Shown here: positions 35,487 to 44,257 of the stretch, in pieces
Layout of the letters: every line of letters begins with the position of its first letter
Position numbering within the stretch: position 1 is the first letter of the stretch
DNA from: Streptomyces sp. DG1A-41
GTDB taxonomy: Bacteria; Actinomycetota; Actinomycetes; Streptomycetales; Streptomycetaceae
Assembly (NCBI RefSeq): GCF_037055355.1
Contig: NZ_CP146350.1
Location: 4,859,001 to 4,923,000, forward strand
Direction of reading: 5' to 3'
Length of the DNA stretch: 64,000 nucleotides
The notes under the pieces: model-generated
What the model saw: only the letters and a program-made list of their open reading frames with translations
Databases searched by the model: none
Told to the model about the DNA's origin: nothing
Translations under genes and position numbers: made by a program

Positions 35487-36614
35487 TCAGTGGTCGGCCA
35501 GCCGGCGGCCGGCCACCTCCGGGCCCGGGAGGACCGCCGTGGTGGACGGTGCCGGATCCAGCGAGCCGGAGTGGCCGGCGTCCGGTTCCCCGTCGGCGCC
35601 CGGGACCTCGTCGAGCCAGCCGAGGCGGGCCGCGCGCAGGCCGGCCTGGAACCGGCTCTTGGCCCCGAGACGCCCCATCAGGTCGGCGGTGATACGTCGT
35701 CCGGTGCGGACCGAGACCCCGAGCTTGCGCGCCACGCCCTCGTCGGTGAAGCCCTCCCCGAGGAGGCGCAGGACGGCCTTCTCCTGACTGGTCAGTCCCT
35801 TGTCGTCCGTGCTGGTCCGCTGCCGGCGGGCGCTGGTGATGGGCGCCGCCCGTTCCCACACCAGCCGGAAGAGCTCGGACAGGCCCGCGAGGACGCCCCT
35901 GCCGCGGAAGAGGAGGGCTCCGTCCCCGCTGTTGTCGGGGTCCATGGGCAGGATGGCCGCCTCACCGTCGAAGATGATCATGCGGGCGGGCAGCCACGCC
36001 ACGGTCCGGACGTCGTTGCCCGTCTCCACCAGCCAGCGGGCGTGTTCGACGGTGGCGGGGTCGTTGTAGATGCTGTCCAGATAGATGGTGCGCACCATCA
36101 CTCCGCGGTTCCGGAGGGACTCGGTGAGCGGACGGCTGGCCTCCCGGTTGTCCGAGGTCTGGTGCCCGCCGGGGGCGAAGGCGACCAGGCTGCGCTCACA
36201 GCCGAGGGTGAGTTCGCCGATGCGGTCGCGAATCTGGTCCAGCCCCTCCAGCTGCTCGACCTCGTTGTGCCGGCGGCGGCTGCGGGTGGCGGCGAACTCC
36301 TCGGAAATGCGGGCCACTTCCACCCGGGTCTCGGCTATCTGGCGCTCCCGGGCCAGCAGCGCGGATTCCTGCCGGGCCAACAGGGCCTGGAGGGCGACAT
36401 CCGGGCTGATCGCGTGCACGCGGCCGGGAGTCTCCCAGGAAGGCCGGATCAGGCCCAGCCGTACGCATTCGTCCAAGGCGCCGCGTACGACCTCTGCCGG
36501 GCGGCCGACCAACGCGGTCAGTTCCTCGACCGAGCCGCATGAATTCAGCAGCGAGGCCCGGTAAACCTCTGTGGCTTCCGTGCTTAATCCTATGGGCTCA
36601 AGCACGCTCAACAC
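35487..36614 (-). CDS. TrmB/LuxR hybrid transcriptional regulator
   Basis: The protein has about 375 residues; a GTG at 36614 is chosen as start, and an upstream frame reaches 36680 but adds non-family sequence. The N-terminal winged helix (STEATEVYRASLLNSCGSVE) and coiled linker resemble TrmB-type proteins. The C-terminal LuxR HTH (about 280-345) reads LTSQEKAVLRLLGEGFTDEG then VARKLGVSVRTGRRI. A TTA Leu codon at 36587-36585 (about the tenth codon) makes translation depend on the bldA tRNA. It is likely a cluster-linked regulator. Confidence 0.88.
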   Translation of the reverse strand: MLSVLEPIGLSTEATEVYRASLLNSCGSVEELTALVGRPAEVVRGALDECVRLGLIRPSWETPGRVHAISPDVALQALLARQESALLARERQIAETRVEVARISEEFAATRSRRRHNEVEQLEGLDQIRDRIGELTLGCERSLVAFAPGGHQTSDNREASRPLTESLRNRGVMVRTIYLDSIYNDPATVEHARWLVETGNDVRTVAWLPARMIIFDGEAAILPMDPDNSGDGALLFRGRGVLAGLSELFRLVWERAAPITSARRQRTSTDDKGLTSQEKAVLRLLGEGFTDEGVARKLGVSVRTGRRITADLMGRLGAKSRFQAGLRAARLGWLDEVPGADGEPDAGHSGSLDPAPSTTAVLPGPEVAGRRLADH

Positions 36615-36739
36615 CCCCGTCTCAGGAAACCCCCGAAGTCCTTCAACGGCGGCAGAGTAACACGAGTTACACCGGAACAAGATCGCCCCGCCCGGTGCCC
36701 CGGCGCGGGGTGATCTCGTTCGTCAGGAGCCGGAAATGG

Positions 36740-36961
36740 TCATTCCGTCGAGTCCGCCGGAAGGTTCTGCCAGCCGGGCTCGTTCGGTACGTCCTGCCAC
36801 CCCGGCTCGCCGAGCACGTCGGTGACGGTCTCGCCGACGCGCGCCACCGGCGACTGCCACCCCGGTTCCTCCGCCGAAGCGGTGCCCGCGGTCACCGGCA
36901 CGAGTGCCAGCGCGACCACGGCGACAGTGATGGCGGAGACCTTCTGGAATGCGGACTTCAT
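36740..36961 (-). CDS. Small secreted peptide with three EPGWQ repeats
   Basis: 73 residues from an ATG at 36961 with GGAG seven bases upstream. Residues 1-30 are a Sec signal (VVALALVPVTAGTASA). The mature part of about 43 residues contains EPGWQ three times (EEPGWQSPV, GEPGWQDVP, NEPGWQNLP) and is acidic with no Cys. I know of no function. It lies between the LuxR-type regulator (125 bases away, same strand) and the second mbtH copy. It could be a signal or surface peptide; nothing shows it is a lanthipeptide precursor. Confidence 0.7.
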   Translation of the reverse strand: MKSAFQKVSAITVAVVALALVPVTAGTASAEEPGWQSPVARVGETVTDVLGEPGWQDVPNEPGWQNLPADSTE

Positions 36962-37370
36962 TAATGAACTCCAAATTCTTCCGTATGTGTATCGCCGAAC
37001 GGTTCCCGTATGTGCCGCGTTCACCTCGCCCCAGAGGTGGCCTCGCGTTTGCACGAGAAGATTTTGCTTCGAGCGCTGGCGCTCCACCAGAAGAAAGGCT
37101 GTCAGCCTGCTGCGGTGGCAGCGAACTGACAGTGGCCGCGAACGGAGCTCCGCCCGGGATTGCCGCTACTGCCAGCGGGAACAGAAAGCGGAATCCTCAC
37201 GTCCCGCTCGGCCGACTCGGGCGGAACATTGCGTTCCCCCATAACCGCCCGGTGGGCCTGGCAGGTTGTGGCCAAGCGATCCGCACAATGCCATTGCCAT
37301 AGGAATGTTGTAGGCCGACATCCGAGGGTCGTTCCGACCGCAGTTCCGCCCGCTTTTGTGAGGTGTCATC
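36962..37370. other. Divergent intergenic region before mbtH copy 2
   Basis: 409 bases between the secreted-peptide gene and mbtH copy 2. It must hold both promoters. The last 15 bases before the GTG belong to the 238-bp duplication. I see no further gene. Confidence 0.45.
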
Positions 37371-37593
37371 GTGGCCAATCCGTTCGAGAACGACGAGGCG
37401 TCGTACTTCGTACTCGTCAACGACGAGGGCCAGCACTCGCTGTGGCCGGCGTTCGCCGAGATCCCGGCGGGCTGGCGCACCGTGCACGGGGAGGACACCC
37501 GTGCCGCCTGCCTCGCGTACGTCGAGGAGAACTGGACCGACATGCGTCCGCTCAGCCTCGTCCGGGCCATGGAGAGCGACGCGGCCTGATCCG
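37356..37593 (+). repeat. 238-bp duplication carrying mbtH, copy 2
   Basis: Second copy of the repeat at 30572-30809, same orientation, 6784 bases apart; one synonymous difference. Confidence 0.95.
37371..37589 (+). CDS. MbtH-like protein, copy 2
   Basis: The amino-acid sequence is identical to the 72-residue MbtH at 30587-30805; only one Leu codon differs. The GTG start and GTGAGG are shared. The upstream region differs from copy 1, so the two may respond to different promoters. It is followed by two hairpins that separate it from the convergent ACP gene. Confidence 0.97.
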   Translation: MANPFENDEASYFVLVNDEGQHSLWPAFAEIPAGWRTVHGEDTRAACLAYVEENWTDMRPLSLVRAMESDAA

Positions 37594-37597
37594 CGAA

Positions 37598-37642
37598 CGG
37601 GCGAGGGGCCGAGGTGGGATCACCACCTCGGCCCCTCGCCCG
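37598..37642 (+). terminator. Hairpin terminator after mbtH copy 2
   Basis: 20-bp perfect stem (CGGGCGAGGGGCCGAGGTGG and complement) with loop GATCA, nine bases after the stop. Confidence 0.85.
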
Positions 37643-37643
37643 T

Positions 37644-37684
37644 GGTCGTGTCCCGGCCCGGGGAACGGGGGCCGGGACACGACC
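37644..37684 (-). terminator. Hairpin terminator after the ACP gene
   Basis: 16-bp perfect stem (GGTCGTGTCCCGGCCC and complement) with a nine-base loop, directly downstream of the ACP stop on the minus strand. Confidence 0.8.
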
Positions 37685-37690
37685 GGTCCG

Positions 37691-37975
37691 TCAGGCGGCC
37701 TGCGGGCGCCGCCCGGCCAGCTCGTCCGCCACGTACCCGGCCAGCTCGCTGACGGTCGGGTAGTCCCATATCGCGGTGGGGTCGACGGGTATGCCGAGCT
37801 GCTCCTCCACGTCGGCGGCGAACGCCACCACGGTGATGGAGTCGAGGCCGTACTCACCGAGCTGCCGGTGTGGGTCAACGGCCTCGCCGAGGTCCGGCAG
37901 GTACTCGGCGAGGCGCTCGACGAGCCAGCTCTGGATCTCGGACGGGGCGGCGCGGTCGAAGCCGTACGTGGTCAT
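37691..37975 (-). CDS. Stand-alone acyl carrier protein
   Basis: The protein has 94 residues with the phosphopantetheine Ser in GEYGLDSITVV, typical of type II ACPs that work with AMP ligases. It is last in the operon TE - FAAL - acyl-CoA dehydrogenase 2 - dehydrogenase 1 - ACP (130 bases after the last dehydrogenase). It should carry the fatty acyl chain while the dehydrogenases desaturate it, and then donate it to the starter condensation domain of the NRPS. Confidence 0.92.
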   Translation of the reverse strand: MTTYGFDRAAPSEIQSWLVERLAEYLPDLGEAVDPHRQLGEYGLDSITVVAFAADVEEQLGIPVDPTAIWDYPTVSELAGYVADELAGRRPQAA

Positions 37976-38105
37976 CGCATTCTCCTCGGAACGTGCGGTG
38001 AAGGTGGGGTTCGTGACGCAGGGAGCGGGACCCGCGGTGGGGCGCGGGAGAGCGGAGCGGGGCGGTGAGCGGTCGCCGGCAGGCGGACCGCCCGGGGCCG
38101 TCGTC

Positions 38106-39788
38106 TCACGCGTACGGGCGGCCGGTGAGGCCGAAGGACAGGTTGTGGTCGTCGCGGTGCAGGAGCTCCTCGATCAGCGCGTCCTCGACCGCCGGCGGCA
38201 GCCCGGCGGGGACGGCCCGCTCCATGCCGCCGAGCCGGACGAGCGCGGCCTGCAGCCACTCCGGGCGCGCCAGGAACTCCCCTGCGGTAGCGGCGCGTTG
38301 GACGCCCAGGCACGCGGCGGCGGCGAGCGCCACCGTGTAGCGGGCGGCCAGCTCGCGCACCGGCACCTCGGCCGTGATCGACAGCTGCCGGGGACGCAGG
38401 ACGGCGCCGGCCTCGCACAGCGCCGCGAAACCGCGTACGTGCTCCTCGGCGAGCGGCCGGACGGCCGCCGGCAGGTCCTCGTCGAGGACGGTGCCGAGCG
38501 AGGAGACCAGCGGGTCCCGGCCGCCCGCCACCAGTCGAAGCCGGGACAGGTCCGGCTCGGGCAGTTCGGCCTCGGCGGTGAACAGAGCGGCCGGTACCGG
38601 GTCCGGAGCGCGCCGGGCCCGGCCGAGCAGCCCGGGCAACTGGGGCAGCAGGGCGGACAGGCAGGCCGCGCGGGCGATGTGACCGAAGCCGACCGGCCTG
38701 ACGTCCCGGACGATCTTCTGGAACACGGCGTGCTCCCCGTCGCGGCGGTAGAACTCCGACCCCATCACCGTCGCGAGTCGCTGCACCGCGTCCGTGAGCA
38801 CTCCGGCGACCAGGTACTTCACCGCGGGCGCGTGGACGCTGCCGGACTCGGGGCACAGGTGCAGGGCGCGGGCCGCCGTTCGCGAGAGGGCCTCGCAGAC
38901 CAGCAGGTCGGCGAAGGCCTCGGCCAAGGTGGTGCGCACCATCGGCAGGTCGGCGGCCTCCCGGCCGTACAGCCGTCGTCGGCGGGTGTGGTGCAGGGCG
39001 ACGCGCAGAGCGGTGTCGAGCAGGGCGGTGCTCATGGCGGGCAGCGCCAAGCGGGTCACCTGGAAGGCGCGGGAGGCCGTCTCGACGCCGGTGCCCGGTG
39101 CGCCGAGCAGCAACCCGTCGGGGACCGGCAGACCGTTCACCTCCATGCCTCCCAGACGCACCCCGCGCATGCCGACGGAGCGGAACCTCGGCAGCCTGCG
39201 CACCTGGCCGGGGGCGAGCAGGCCGGCGGGCAGGAACAGCTGCGAGTGGGCGCGCGGTCCGTCGGCCGGGTCGGTGCGCGCCAGGATCACCAGGGCGTCG
39301 GCCAGGTCCAGGTTGGCGATGGACTCCTTGCGGCCGTGCAGGACCAGTCCGGAGCCGGCGCGACGGGCCGCGAACTCGTTGCCGGCGATGTCGTTGCCGT
39401 GGGCGAGCTCGTGGAACGCGCAGGCGATCCGGCGGTTGCCGAGCAGCAACTCCGCCGCGGCGGCGCGCTGTTCGGGCGAGCCGGCGGTCCAGACGTTGAC
39501 GCTCGCGAGCAGCTGACCGGCGCGGGCGAGGCCCAGGGCCGGGTCCCGCCGGTACACCGACCGCATCAGCTCGATCATGTGGTCGATACGGTCGAGGCGG
39601 CCGCCCAGCGCCCGGGGGACGAACTCGGCGAGCAGGCCGAACTCGTCCAGGACCGCCTCGGCGGCCGGTGCGGTCTCCTCGCGTTCGTCGGCGGCCACCA
39701 CCGCGGCGAAACCGGCCGGGTTGGCCGCGTCCCAGGGTGCGCCGAGCAGTTTCTCCAGGTGCTGCGCGCGGGTCGTGATGTCGATCAT
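38106..39788 (-). CDS. Acyl-CoA/ACP dehydrogenase 1
   Basis: The protein has 560 residues and the start ATG overlaps the stop of the neighbouring dehydrogenase (ATGA). It has the acyl-CoA dehydrogenase fold: the FAD-side region CAFHELAHGNDIAGNEF, a middle beta domain (PRFRSVGMRGVRLGGMEVNG) and a helical C-terminal domain (LALPAMSTALLDTALRVALH). About 100 extra C-terminal residues are present. Paired dehydrogenases next to a FAAL are known from ramoplanin and enduracidin clusters, where they install the double bonds of the dienoyl chain. Confidence 0.88.
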   Translation of the reverse strand: MIDITTRAQHLEKLLGAPWDAANPAGFAAVVAADEREETAPAAEAVLDEFGLLAEFVPRALGGRLDRIDHMIELMRSVYRRDPALGLARAGQLLASVNVWTAGSPEQRAAAAELLLGNRRIACAFHELAHGNDIAGNEFAARRAGSGLVLHGRKESIANLDLADALVILARTDPADGPRAHSQLFLPAGLLAPGQVRRLPRFRSVGMRGVRLGGMEVNGLPVPDGLLLGAPGTGVETASRAFQVTRLALPAMSTALLDTALRVALHHTRRRRLYGREAADLPMVRTTLAEAFADLLVCEALSRTAARALHLCPESGSVHAPAVKYLVAGVLTDAVQRLATVMGSEFYRRDGEHAVFQKIVRDVRPVGFGHIARAACLSALLPQLPGLLGRARRAPDPVPAALFTAEAELPEPDLSRLRLVAGGRDPLVSSLGTVLDEDLPAAVRPLAEEHVRGFAALCEAGAVLRPRQLSITAEVPVRELAARYTVALAAAACLGVQRAATAGEFLARPEWLQAALVRLGGMERAVPAGLPPAVEDALIEELLHRDDHNLSFGLTGRPYA

Positions 39789-41518
39789 GCGGCGGGCACC
39801 TCCACCGATCCGTCGCGCGCCGGCTCGTCCGGCGCGGTGTCGTCGAGCACGCTCACCGGGACGTCCGGCGTGGAACCCAGGAGCGTGCCGAGCCGGTCGT
39901 AGACCTGCGTGGCCGCGGAGGGGCCGCTGTCCAGGCCCTCCAGGACCAGAGCGAGACAGCCGCGCAGCCACAACCCGTCCCGACCCCACGGGCCGTCGTG
40001 CAGGCGGGGCCGTGCGGCGTGCAGGGCGAGCGCGGCGGCACCCGCGAAGCACCACTCGTAGCGTTCGGCGAGCCGCAGCGCGGCGGTGCTCGGCGCGCCA
40101 CCGGTGGGACGCGTGCCCGCCAGGTCGGCGCCCAGGCGTTCGTAGGCACGCAGCAGGGCGCGGGCCAGGGAGGCGGTCTGGTCCGCCGCGCCCGGTGTCC
40201 CGTCGTTCCCGGTGAGTTCGGCCACCAGCGTGGGCAGCGCGCCGAGCACGGAGTCGCGGGGAGCCGACAGGCGCAGCCGACGGGTGTCGAGGGGGGCGGG
40301 GCGGTGCTCCTCGCGCAGCCACCGCACGGGCGACGCGGCCCCGGGGGCGGTGGCCCGCCGGCCGGGCCGCAGCAGGGGCAGGACGCCGGCCAGACCGGCC
40401 CGGTTGACCCAGGTGCTGCCGTCGAAGAGCGGGACGACCTGGTGGTCGCGCTCCAGTTTGGCGAAGCCGCCGTAGCCCTCGACGCCGGTGAGGAAGCCGC
40501 GGGCGCCGAGCAGGTCGCCGACCAGCCGCAGCTGGCCATGGATCAGGGTCGGAACGAACGCCTTGGCGACGGCGGAGACCACGCTCAGCTCCTCCGGTAC
40601 CTGGTGGGCGGCCCGGGCGGCGGTGTGGGCGACGGCCTCGGCGAGGAACTGACGGGCCACGGCCCGGCCGGCCGTGACGCGGACGTGCGGCAAGGCCACC
40701 AGGTCCCGCCCGTACAGCCGCCGTTCGCCCAGGAAGCGGCGGAGCAGCCCGAGCGCGTGGTCCCCGGCGCCCAAGGAGAGGGAGACACAGACGATCCGGG
40801 TCAGCTGGAGGGACTTGAGGACCAGTTCGAGGCCGCCGCCGACCGTGCCGACGAGAGCATGGGCGGGGACTCGCGCCGCGCGGAGCTCCACGCCGCTGAT
40901 GTCGGCGCCCCGGATGCCGTGGGTGGGCATCTTGGGCAGGGGACGCACGGTGCCGGCGGGGGTGGCCCGTTTGTCGATCAGGAAGACGGTGAAGCCGCGG
41001 GGACCGCCCTGCGGGTCGGTGCGGGCCAGGACGCACATCAGATTGCCCCGGGTCGCGTTGTTCACGGGCCACTTGCGGCCGCTCAGGAGCCAGCCGGAGC
41101 CGTGGCGGGTCGCGGTGAGCGAGCCGGCGAGCAGGTCGCTGCCGCCGTCGGGCTCGGTGAGCCCCCAGGCCACCGGCTGGCCCGCGAGGACGTGCCGGGC
41201 CAGCAGATCGGCCGGGCCGTCCTCCTGGGCGACCCACGCGCAGACACCGCCGAGGAAGGTCTTGCCGTGGGCCACGGCCACCGTCAGGTCGCGGGCGGCG
41301 ATCCGGCGCAGCAGGGCGAGGAACTCGTCGAGGCGGTCCTGGCGGCCGCCGTAGCGAACCGGGACGTAGTACTCGGGGAGCCCCCAGGCGTCGAGCGCGG
41401 CACACGCCTCGGCCGGGAAGGACTCCGCCTCGTCGTGGGCGGTCAGCACCGCGGGGTCGAACGGGCCGCCCGGCCGGGACCACCCGGCGATCCTGGCCTC
41501 GAGATCGGCCGTCCTCAT
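39785..41518 (-). CDS. Acyl-CoA/ACP dehydrogenase 2
   Basis: The protein has 577 residues from an ATG at 41518 that overlaps the FAAL stop (ATGA). Acyl-CoA dehydrogenase motifs are GLTEPDGGSDLLAGSLTATR (FAD-binding), KWPVNNATRGNLMCVLARTD and GYGGFAKLERDHQVVPLFDG. A C-terminal extension of over 100 residues is shared in style with dehydrogenase 1. With its partner it probably makes a 2,4-dienoyl or other unsaturated chain on the ACP. Confidence 0.88.
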   Translation of the reverse strand: MRTADLEARIAGWSRPGGPFDPAVLTAHDEAESFPAEACAALDAWGLPEYYVPVRYGGRQDRLDEFLALLRRIAARDLTVAVAHGKTFLGGVCAWVAQEDGPADLLARHVLAGQPVAWGLTEPDGGSDLLAGSLTATRHGSGWLLSGRKWPVNNATRGNLMCVLARTDPQGGPRGFTVFLIDKRATPAGTVRPLPKMPTHGIRGADISGVELRAARVPAHALVGTVGGGLELVLKSLQLTRIVCVSLSLGAGDHALGLLRRFLGERRLYGRDLVALPHVRVTAGRAVARQFLAEAVAHTAARAAHQVPEELSVVSAVAKAFVPTLIHGQLRLVGDLLGARGFLTGVEGYGGFAKLERDHQVVPLFDGSTWVNRAGLAGVLPLLRPGRRATAPGAASPVRWLREEHRPAPLDTRRLRLSAPRDSVLGALPTLVAELTGNDGTPGAADQTASLARALLRAYERLGADLAGTRPTGGAPSTAALRLAERYEWCFAGAAALALHAARPRLHDGPWGRDGLWLRGCLALVLEGLDSGPSAATQVYDRLGTLLGSTPDVPVSVLDDTAPDEPARDGSVEVPAA

Positions 41519-43296
41519 CTGCCGTCCCCCGCCCCGACGGCGACGGCCTGCCCGGCCGCCGCGTAGCCGTCGGCCCACAGGGGCTCCAGTTCGCCGTTCG
41601 CGTACAGGGCCTGCATGGTGGACCGCTGGACCTTGCCACTGGTCGTACGGCGGACCGCGCCGCGGCGCAGCAGCAGGACCGAGTCGGCGCGCAGGCCGAA
41701 CTCGCGGGCCACGGTCGTGCGCATGCTCGCGGCCAGGCGGGCCAGTTCCTCGTCGACGGCGCGGCGGCGGACCTCGTGGATGACCACGAGCCGGCCCTCG
41801 GTGTCGTCGGCGCCGGTGGGGACGGTGACGACCGAGCCGACGGTGTCGCGCAGTTCCTCGTGCTGCCGGCGCAGCTCGTGCTCGATGTCGTGGGGGTAGA
41901 TGTTGCGGCCCCGGACGATCATCATCTCCTTGATCCGTCCGGTGACATGGATCTCGCCGTCCACGAGGGCTCCGAGGTCCCCGGTGCGCAGCCAGCCGCC
42001 GGTGTCCTCGGGGTCGTCGGCGAGCCGGTTGCCGAAGGTGGCCTCGGTGGCCTCGGGGTTGCGCCAGTAGCCGTCCACCACAAGTTCGCCGCGCAGCCAG
42101 ATCTCGCCGACCGAACCGGCCGGGAGGGCGCGGCCGGTGGCCGGGTCCACGACCCGGGCCTGCAGTCCGCGCGGCGCGCCGCAGCTGACCAGGGTCCGGC
42201 CGGCGGCGCCGTCGGCGACGGGCACCACGCGGCCCGCTTCCAGCTCGCCGACGTCACAGGTGAGCACGAGCGGGGCCCGGTCCGACGTGGTCGAGATCAT
42301 CAGGGTGGTCTCGGCCATGCCGTAGCAGGGGGTGATCTGCTCGCTGCGCAGTCCCGCGGGGGCGAAGCGCTGCGCGAAATCCTCCAGGACGCTCGCCTTG
42401 ACCGGCTCGGATCCACTGATGGCCTGGGTCCAGCGGGACAGGTCGAGGTCGGCGATCGAGTCCTCGGGGACCCGGCTGAGGCACAGCTCGTAGGCGAAGT
42501 TGGGGGCGGCGGACAGGCCGATGTCGAAGTGGTCGATGAGTTCCAGCCAGGCACGGGGGCGGCGCAGGAAGGCGGCCGGGGTCATCAGGGCGATGCCGCG
42601 GCCGGCCAGGAGAGGCGTGAGGATGTGCCCCATCAGGCCCATGTCGTGGTAGTTGGGGATCCAGCCGCCGTAGCGCTGGCCCTCGCGGACCGGCAGATGG
42701 GTGTCGATCGCGAGGGCGTTGAGCAGCAGGTTGCGGTGGGTGACCCGGCTGCCCTTGGGGTCGCTGGTGGAGCCCGAGGTGTACTGGAGCAGTGCCAGGT
42801 CGGCGGGACCAGCGGCGTGCGGGGTGAACGGTTCGGCGGGCGGGGCCGGGTCGACGTCCGGGATCAGCACCGGCACGTCCAGGTCTTCCGTCTTCGCCCA
42901 CGTGCGCACGTCGCCCAGTTCGTCGGGGGCGGTGAGCACGCAGCTCACCTCGGCGTCCCGGGCGATGCCGCGCACCCGGCGCTGGTCCTGCTTGAAGCGG
43001 CCGGGCATCGAGGAGGGCACCGGCACCAGGCCGGCGTAGAAGCAGCCGAGGATGCCGACGACGAACTCGGCGGAGTTCGGCAGGAGCAGCAGGGCCCGGT
43101 CGCCGGGGCGGCAGGAGCGCAGCAGCTCTTGGGCGCAGACCCGGGCCGCCCGGTCCAGCTGCTCGTAGGTCAGCCACTGGGCGGTGGCCGGGTCGGAGGG
43201 GTCGGGCACGATCGCGACCGTGCGGTGATCGCCGCGGGTGCGGGCGTGCTCCGTGAAGATCTCGACGACGTTCGAGGCGCCGGACAGGTCAGCCAT
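41515..43296 (-). CDS. Fatty acyl-AMP ligase (FAAL)
   Basis: The protein has 593 residues from an ATG at 43296. ANL-fold motifs are present: YTSGSTSDPKGSRVTHRNLL (P-loop), YGMAETTLM, GWLRTGDLG and the hinge/A8 region RIKEMMIVRGRNIYPHDIE. The sequence PNYHDMGLMGH is typical of FAAL rather than CoA ligases. It activates a free fatty acid and passes it to the ACP. Position and coupling to the dehydrogenases make it the lipid-entry enzyme of the lipopeptide. Confidence 0.93.
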   Translation of the reverse strand: MADLSGASNVVEIFTEHARTRGDHRTVAIVPDPSDPATAQWLTYEQLDRAARVCAQELLRSCRPGDRALLLLPNSAEFVVGILGCFYAGLVPVPSSMPGRFKQDQRRVRGIARDAEVSCVLTAPDELGDVRTWAKTEDLDVPVLIPDVDPAPPAEPFTPHAAGPADLALLQYTSGSTSDPKGSRVTHRNLLLNALAIDTHLPVREGQRYGGWIPNYHDMGLMGHILTPLLAGRGIALMTPAAFLRRPRAWLELIDHFDIGLSAAPNFAYELCLSRVPEDSIADLDLSRWTQAISGSEPVKASVLEDFAQRFAPAGLRSEQITPCYGMAETTLMISTTSDRAPLVLTCDVGELEAGRVVPVADGAAGRTLVSCGAPRGLQARVVDPATGRALPAGSVGEIWLRGELVVDGYWRNPEATEATFGNRLADDPEDTGGWLRTGDLGALVDGEIHVTGRIKEMMIVRGRNIYPHDIEHELRRQHEELRDTVGSVVTVPTGADDTEGRLVVIHEVRRRAVDEELARLAASMRTTVAREFGLRADSVLLLRRGAVRRTTSGKVQRSTMQALYANGELEPLWADGYAAAGQAVAVGAGDGR

Positions 43297-43349
43297 GCTG
43301 CGCGTACTCCTGTGGTCGTGGGGTCGGGCCGGGCCCGGACGGCGCCGGG

Positions 43350-44135
43350 TCACGAGGCCCGGTGGGCTGTGGAGCGGCGGTGGGGAAGCCAAGGGGCGAG
43401 CACGTCGAGGACGGGCCGTTCGTCGGTGAGGTAGAAGTGGCCGCCGGTCAGCACGCGCGTGCCGAAGGCGCCGCCCGCACAAGCCCGCCAGTGGGTCAGG
43501 TCCGCGGCGGCGACGTCCGGGTCGGAGCTGCCGCCGAGGGCGAGCAACGGCGCCCGTACGGGTACCGGCGGGGTGCGCAGATAGCGGGCGACCACGCCGA
43601 AGTCGGCGCGGATGGCGGGCAGGACCAGGTCGAGGAGTTCCGGGGAGTCCAGCAGGTCACCGAAGTCGTCGTTCAGCCGGCGCAGTTCCTCGATCAGGGC
43701 GGCGTCGTCCAGTTCGTGCCGCTCGTGCTCCTCGCGGTGGTGGGGAGCCCGCGAACCCGAGACGGCGAGCAGGTCCACGACCTGCCCGTGCCGGCGTTCG
43801 AGTTCGAGGGCGACCTCGTAGGCGACGACGGCGCCCATGCTGTGGCCGAACAGGGCCAGCGGTTCGCCGAGGAAGGGCTCCACCGCGTCGGCGACCGGGC
43901 CGACCAGGTCGTCCATGGAGGCCGGGGCGGGTTCGCCGAGCCGGTCCTGGCGGCCGGGGTACTGCACGCCGATCACCTCGACGTCGGCCGGCAGGCCGGC
44001 GGGCCAGGTGCGGTACGCCTGTGCGGTGCCGCCCGCGTGCGGGGCGCACACCAGCCGGCACCGCGGCCGCGCCACCGGCTTGAACGTCCTGAGCCACCGT
44101 GATCGCGTGTGCAGGTCCGGAACGGTCACTGTCAT
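43350..44135 (-). CDS. Type II thioesterase
   Basis: The protein has 261 residues, with the alpha/beta hydrolase nucleophile in ALFGHSMGAVVAYEVA, the oxyanion segment CAPHAGGTAQAYR and the C-terminal His in VLTGGHFYLTDERP. It is the external editing thioesterase that clears stalled or mis-primed carrier domains. It is first in the lipid-starter operon, 53 bases before the FAAL gene. Confidence 0.93.
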   Translation of the reverse strand: MTVTVPDLHTRSRWLRTFKPVARPRCRLVCAPHAGGTAQAYRTWPAGLPADVEVIGVQYPGRQDRLGEPAPASMDDLVGPVADAVEPFLGEPLALFGHSMGAVVAYEVALELERRHGQVVDLLAVSGSRAPHHREEHERHELDDAALIEELRRLNDDFGDLLDSPELLDLVLPAIRADFGVVARYLRTPPVPVRAPLLALGGSSDPDVAAADLTHWRACAGGAFGTRVLTGGHFYLTDERPVLDVLAPWLPHRRSTAHRAS

Positions 44136-44204
44136 CGCCTCCCATCGCGCTTGCGCGGCTCAGCACAACCAGAGGGGCTATCCGTGCTCTATACGCGCAC
44201 ACGC

Positions 44205-44240
44205 GGAAGCGGCTCCGGGGAGATTCCCGGAGCCGCTTCC
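44205..44240 (-). terminator. Hairpin terminator after the ABC permease
   Basis: 15-bp perfect stem (GGAAGCGGCTCCGGG and complement) with a six-base loop, between the permease stop and the thioesterase start. Confidence 0.85.
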
Positions 44241-44257
44241 GTGGTGAGGCGTGTGTG

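Noticed and set aside
36740..36961. RiPP precursor for the EPGWQ peptide
   Set aside because: It has a classical Sec signal and no neighbouring RiPP-modifying enzyme or Cys/Ser/Thr-rich core.
38106..41639. One single giant dehydrogenase protein
   Set aside because: A continuous frame exists, but the N-terminal part of it is out of frame with the second dehydrogenase and nonsense-like; the ATGA overlaps show two separate genes.
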